A DNA stretch of 64,000 bases from Fimbriimonadaceae bacterium (GTDB lineage: Bacteria > Armatimonadota > Fimbriimonadia > Fimbriimonadales > Fimbriimonadaceae), in the NCBI GenBank assembly GCA_019694835.1, contig JAIBBE010000177.1:1-64000 (forward strand). Reading direction: 5' to 3'. This document shows positions 62,809 to 64,000 of this stretch, piece after piece. The translations under genes were made by a program, and so were the position numbers. Every line of letters starts with the position of its first letter. Position 1 is the first letter of the stretch. A model generated the notes under the pieces. The model was given only the letters and a program-made list of their open reading frames with translations. It searched no databases and had not been told where the DNA came from.

Positions 62809-63117
62809 ATGCTTCTGTTACTCTGGTGTGTCACGGCTATTTCGCTGATCTTCTACGCTATTACTGTTTTTCAAAAGCACAGACTCCCTCTATTTGCAAG
62901 AACGCAGGCAGCAATTGGGTCCGTCGGACTGTTCACGTTGGCAGTTGGGTTGACGGTCATGGCAGACTTGACCCACCAACTGCCGATTGCCCTAGTAATC
63001 GGAGTCATCGTGGCTGCGCGCTTAGCGGGAATCGCATACCAATCTTGGAGTCGTCCAAAGGGAGAAGTTGCAAGTGATCGTTCTGTTGAGAGCAACAGTA
63101 AGGACGATGTGCTTTGA
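62809..63117 (+). CDS. Small three-helix membrane protein, candidate immunity partner of the RHS tip
   Basis: 102 residues, starting three bases after the RHS stop. Three hydrophobic helices (LLLLWCVTAISLIFYAITVF, IGSVGLFTLAVGLTVMA, IALVIGVIVAARLAGIAY) are followed by a polar, charged C-terminus. Genes directly after an RHS gene are often immunity proteins, and a membrane partner would fit a membrane-acting tip. No family is recognised, so this is position-based inference. Base composition is AT-richer than the RHS gene, as is the preceding tip. Confidence 0.55.
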   Translation: MLLLLWCVTAISLIFYAITVFQKHRLPLFARTQAAIGSVGLFTLAVGLTVMADLTHQLPIALVIGVIVAARLAGIAYQSWSRPKGEVASDRSVESNSKDDVL

Positions 63118-64000
63118 TTATTGACGCTCAGTTCGACACGGCGGAGCGCATGTTAGAGAGTGCGTTTGCGCAAACGCCGCAGGGCAGTGCGCCGTTCTAC
63201 ACCTCCCCCGCTGCGCTTCGGGCCTTGGCGGTGTATGACTACCGGCCCGCTGGCGAGCTGGAGGAGGTTCGGTATCACTGGCAGGATTGGGACGAGACGG
63301 AGTATGTGACGACCAACATCGGCAAGGTTGCCTATGCCTACGACGACTACACCGGCCTGCGCACGTCGGCGACTCGCTACGAGGGGAGCGGATCCGGCTG
63401 GGGATCGGGGATCGTCGACGAGTATCAGTACGATGCCGATCTCGACTACCTGACGGCGGTCGACTACTCGAAGTCCGGTTCGTTCACTGCGGATGATTCC
63501 TGGACCTATGACGCGGCTGGAAATCGGTCGAATTCGGGTTATACTTACGACAACTTGAATCGCATGACGGCATCGCCTGGAAGCATGACCTACTCTCACG
63601 ACATTCTCGGGAATCGGACCTACCGCAACCCGCAGTCGAGCACGACTGTTCGGTATTCGTGGGATGACGCAGGGCGAATGACGCAGGTCGCGAGCAATAC
63701 CGGCGGCGCGAACTACATGTACCGTGCCGACGGGATGCGCATCAAAAAAGTTACGGGGCTTTCGCTGAGTTGGCAGCCACCTGAGGGCGAATCAGGAGGA
63801 TTCTATAATCTTATTGAATCGGACGATTATCCGACATGGCGGTATCGCTACGATGGCCAGATGTGTTTCGAGGAGGATTACACCAGGGATTATCCGGTTG
63901 TCGTCACCGGTACTTCTTACGCCTTAGGCGCAAGAGGCATCGACATGATGCGCACCCTCACGGTGAACCCGTCAACCTACGAGCGCACGTATGACACCAA
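63114..64000 (+). pseudogene. Orphan RHS segment, duplicate of the end of the giant RHS gene, runs off the window
   Basis: The frame opens at TTG 63114 (overlapping the preceding stop) and continues past 64000. The start is not a natural protein start: RHS similarity begins abruptly at FDTAERMLESAFAQTPQGSAPFY. The translation parallels residues about 953-1245 of the giant RHS protein (same NIGKVAYAYDDY, YTYDNLNRMTASPGS, YSWDDAGRMTQVA, RADGMRIKKVTGLS, ALGARGIDMMRT). It is thus a partial paralogue without signal peptide, positioned as an orphan RHS-tip cassette. Recombination with the main gene could swap tips. Its own tip lies beyond the window. Confidence 0.8.

Overview
This 64 kb window is chromosomal DNA from a free-living, GC-rich (about 60 percent) bacterium. 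The gene mix points to the Armatimonadota, most likely a Fimbriimonadia-type lineage, with moderate confidence and by inference only. The mix includes a futalosine-pathway MqnA, an archaeal-type short prolyl-tRNA synthetase, a fused rhamnulose-1-phosphate aldolase/dehydrogenase, phytanoyl-CoA-dioxygenase-like genes, Tat-exported Gfo/Idh/MocA and calcineurin-type enzymes, DUF1800, dockerin-like repeats and many recurring palindromic repeats. No phage, insertion sequence or CRISPR array was found.

Layout. 1-2655: an RHS accessory block, with the 3' tip of an RHS gene (toxin-like variable end), an overlapping SUKH/SMI1-like candidate immunity gene and a broken RHS repeat fragment. 2665-12592: one-strand housekeeping run (Tat phosphoesterase, glmS, DinB-like protein, nadB, long-form rmlA, TSUP permease, galE, GAF-GAF-HisKA_2 sensor kinase). 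12637-18821: a perfect inverted-repeat element, an M1 peptidase, a glycine-rich tandem-repeat secreted protein, a PhyH-like dioxygenase and small unknowns. 18991-20309: infC-rpmI-rplT on the minus strand, with a clear promoter and terminator and an unusual 134-base infC/rpmI overlap. 20426-28292: a Lys/Glu-rich secreted protein; an HlyD-type adaptor (split by a frameshift) with ABC ATPase and permease; then an ECF sigma / anti-sigma / PDZ operon on the minus strand. 28440-33034: small secreted and dockerin proteins, proS, a nucleotidase-like enzyme and repeats. 33097-42204: mqnA, a lipoprotein, dus, a thioredoxin-like protein, tRNA-Ser(UGA), an aspartase-like lyase, a Gfo/Idh/MocA enzyme, an S4 protein and era. 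42207-51938: a GH42-like protein with long basic disordered tails, a two-RCK potassium channel, DUF1800, two PQQ-type propellers and msrA. 52108-52460: tmRNA. 52664-55880: a rhamnose-catabolism fusion enzyme with a PhyH partner, and a tandem heptapeptide gene. 56091-64000: a translationally coupled secreted-protein / C39-like peptidase / giant RHS operon, followed by a small membrane protein and a second, orphan RHS segment that runs off the end.

The most interesting parts are the two RHS blocks at the window ends, the 21-base tandem repeat whose copies differ mainly at synonymous sites on the minus strand, the GH42-like protein coupled to era, the infC/rpmI overlap, and several families of perfect inverted repeats lying between genes.
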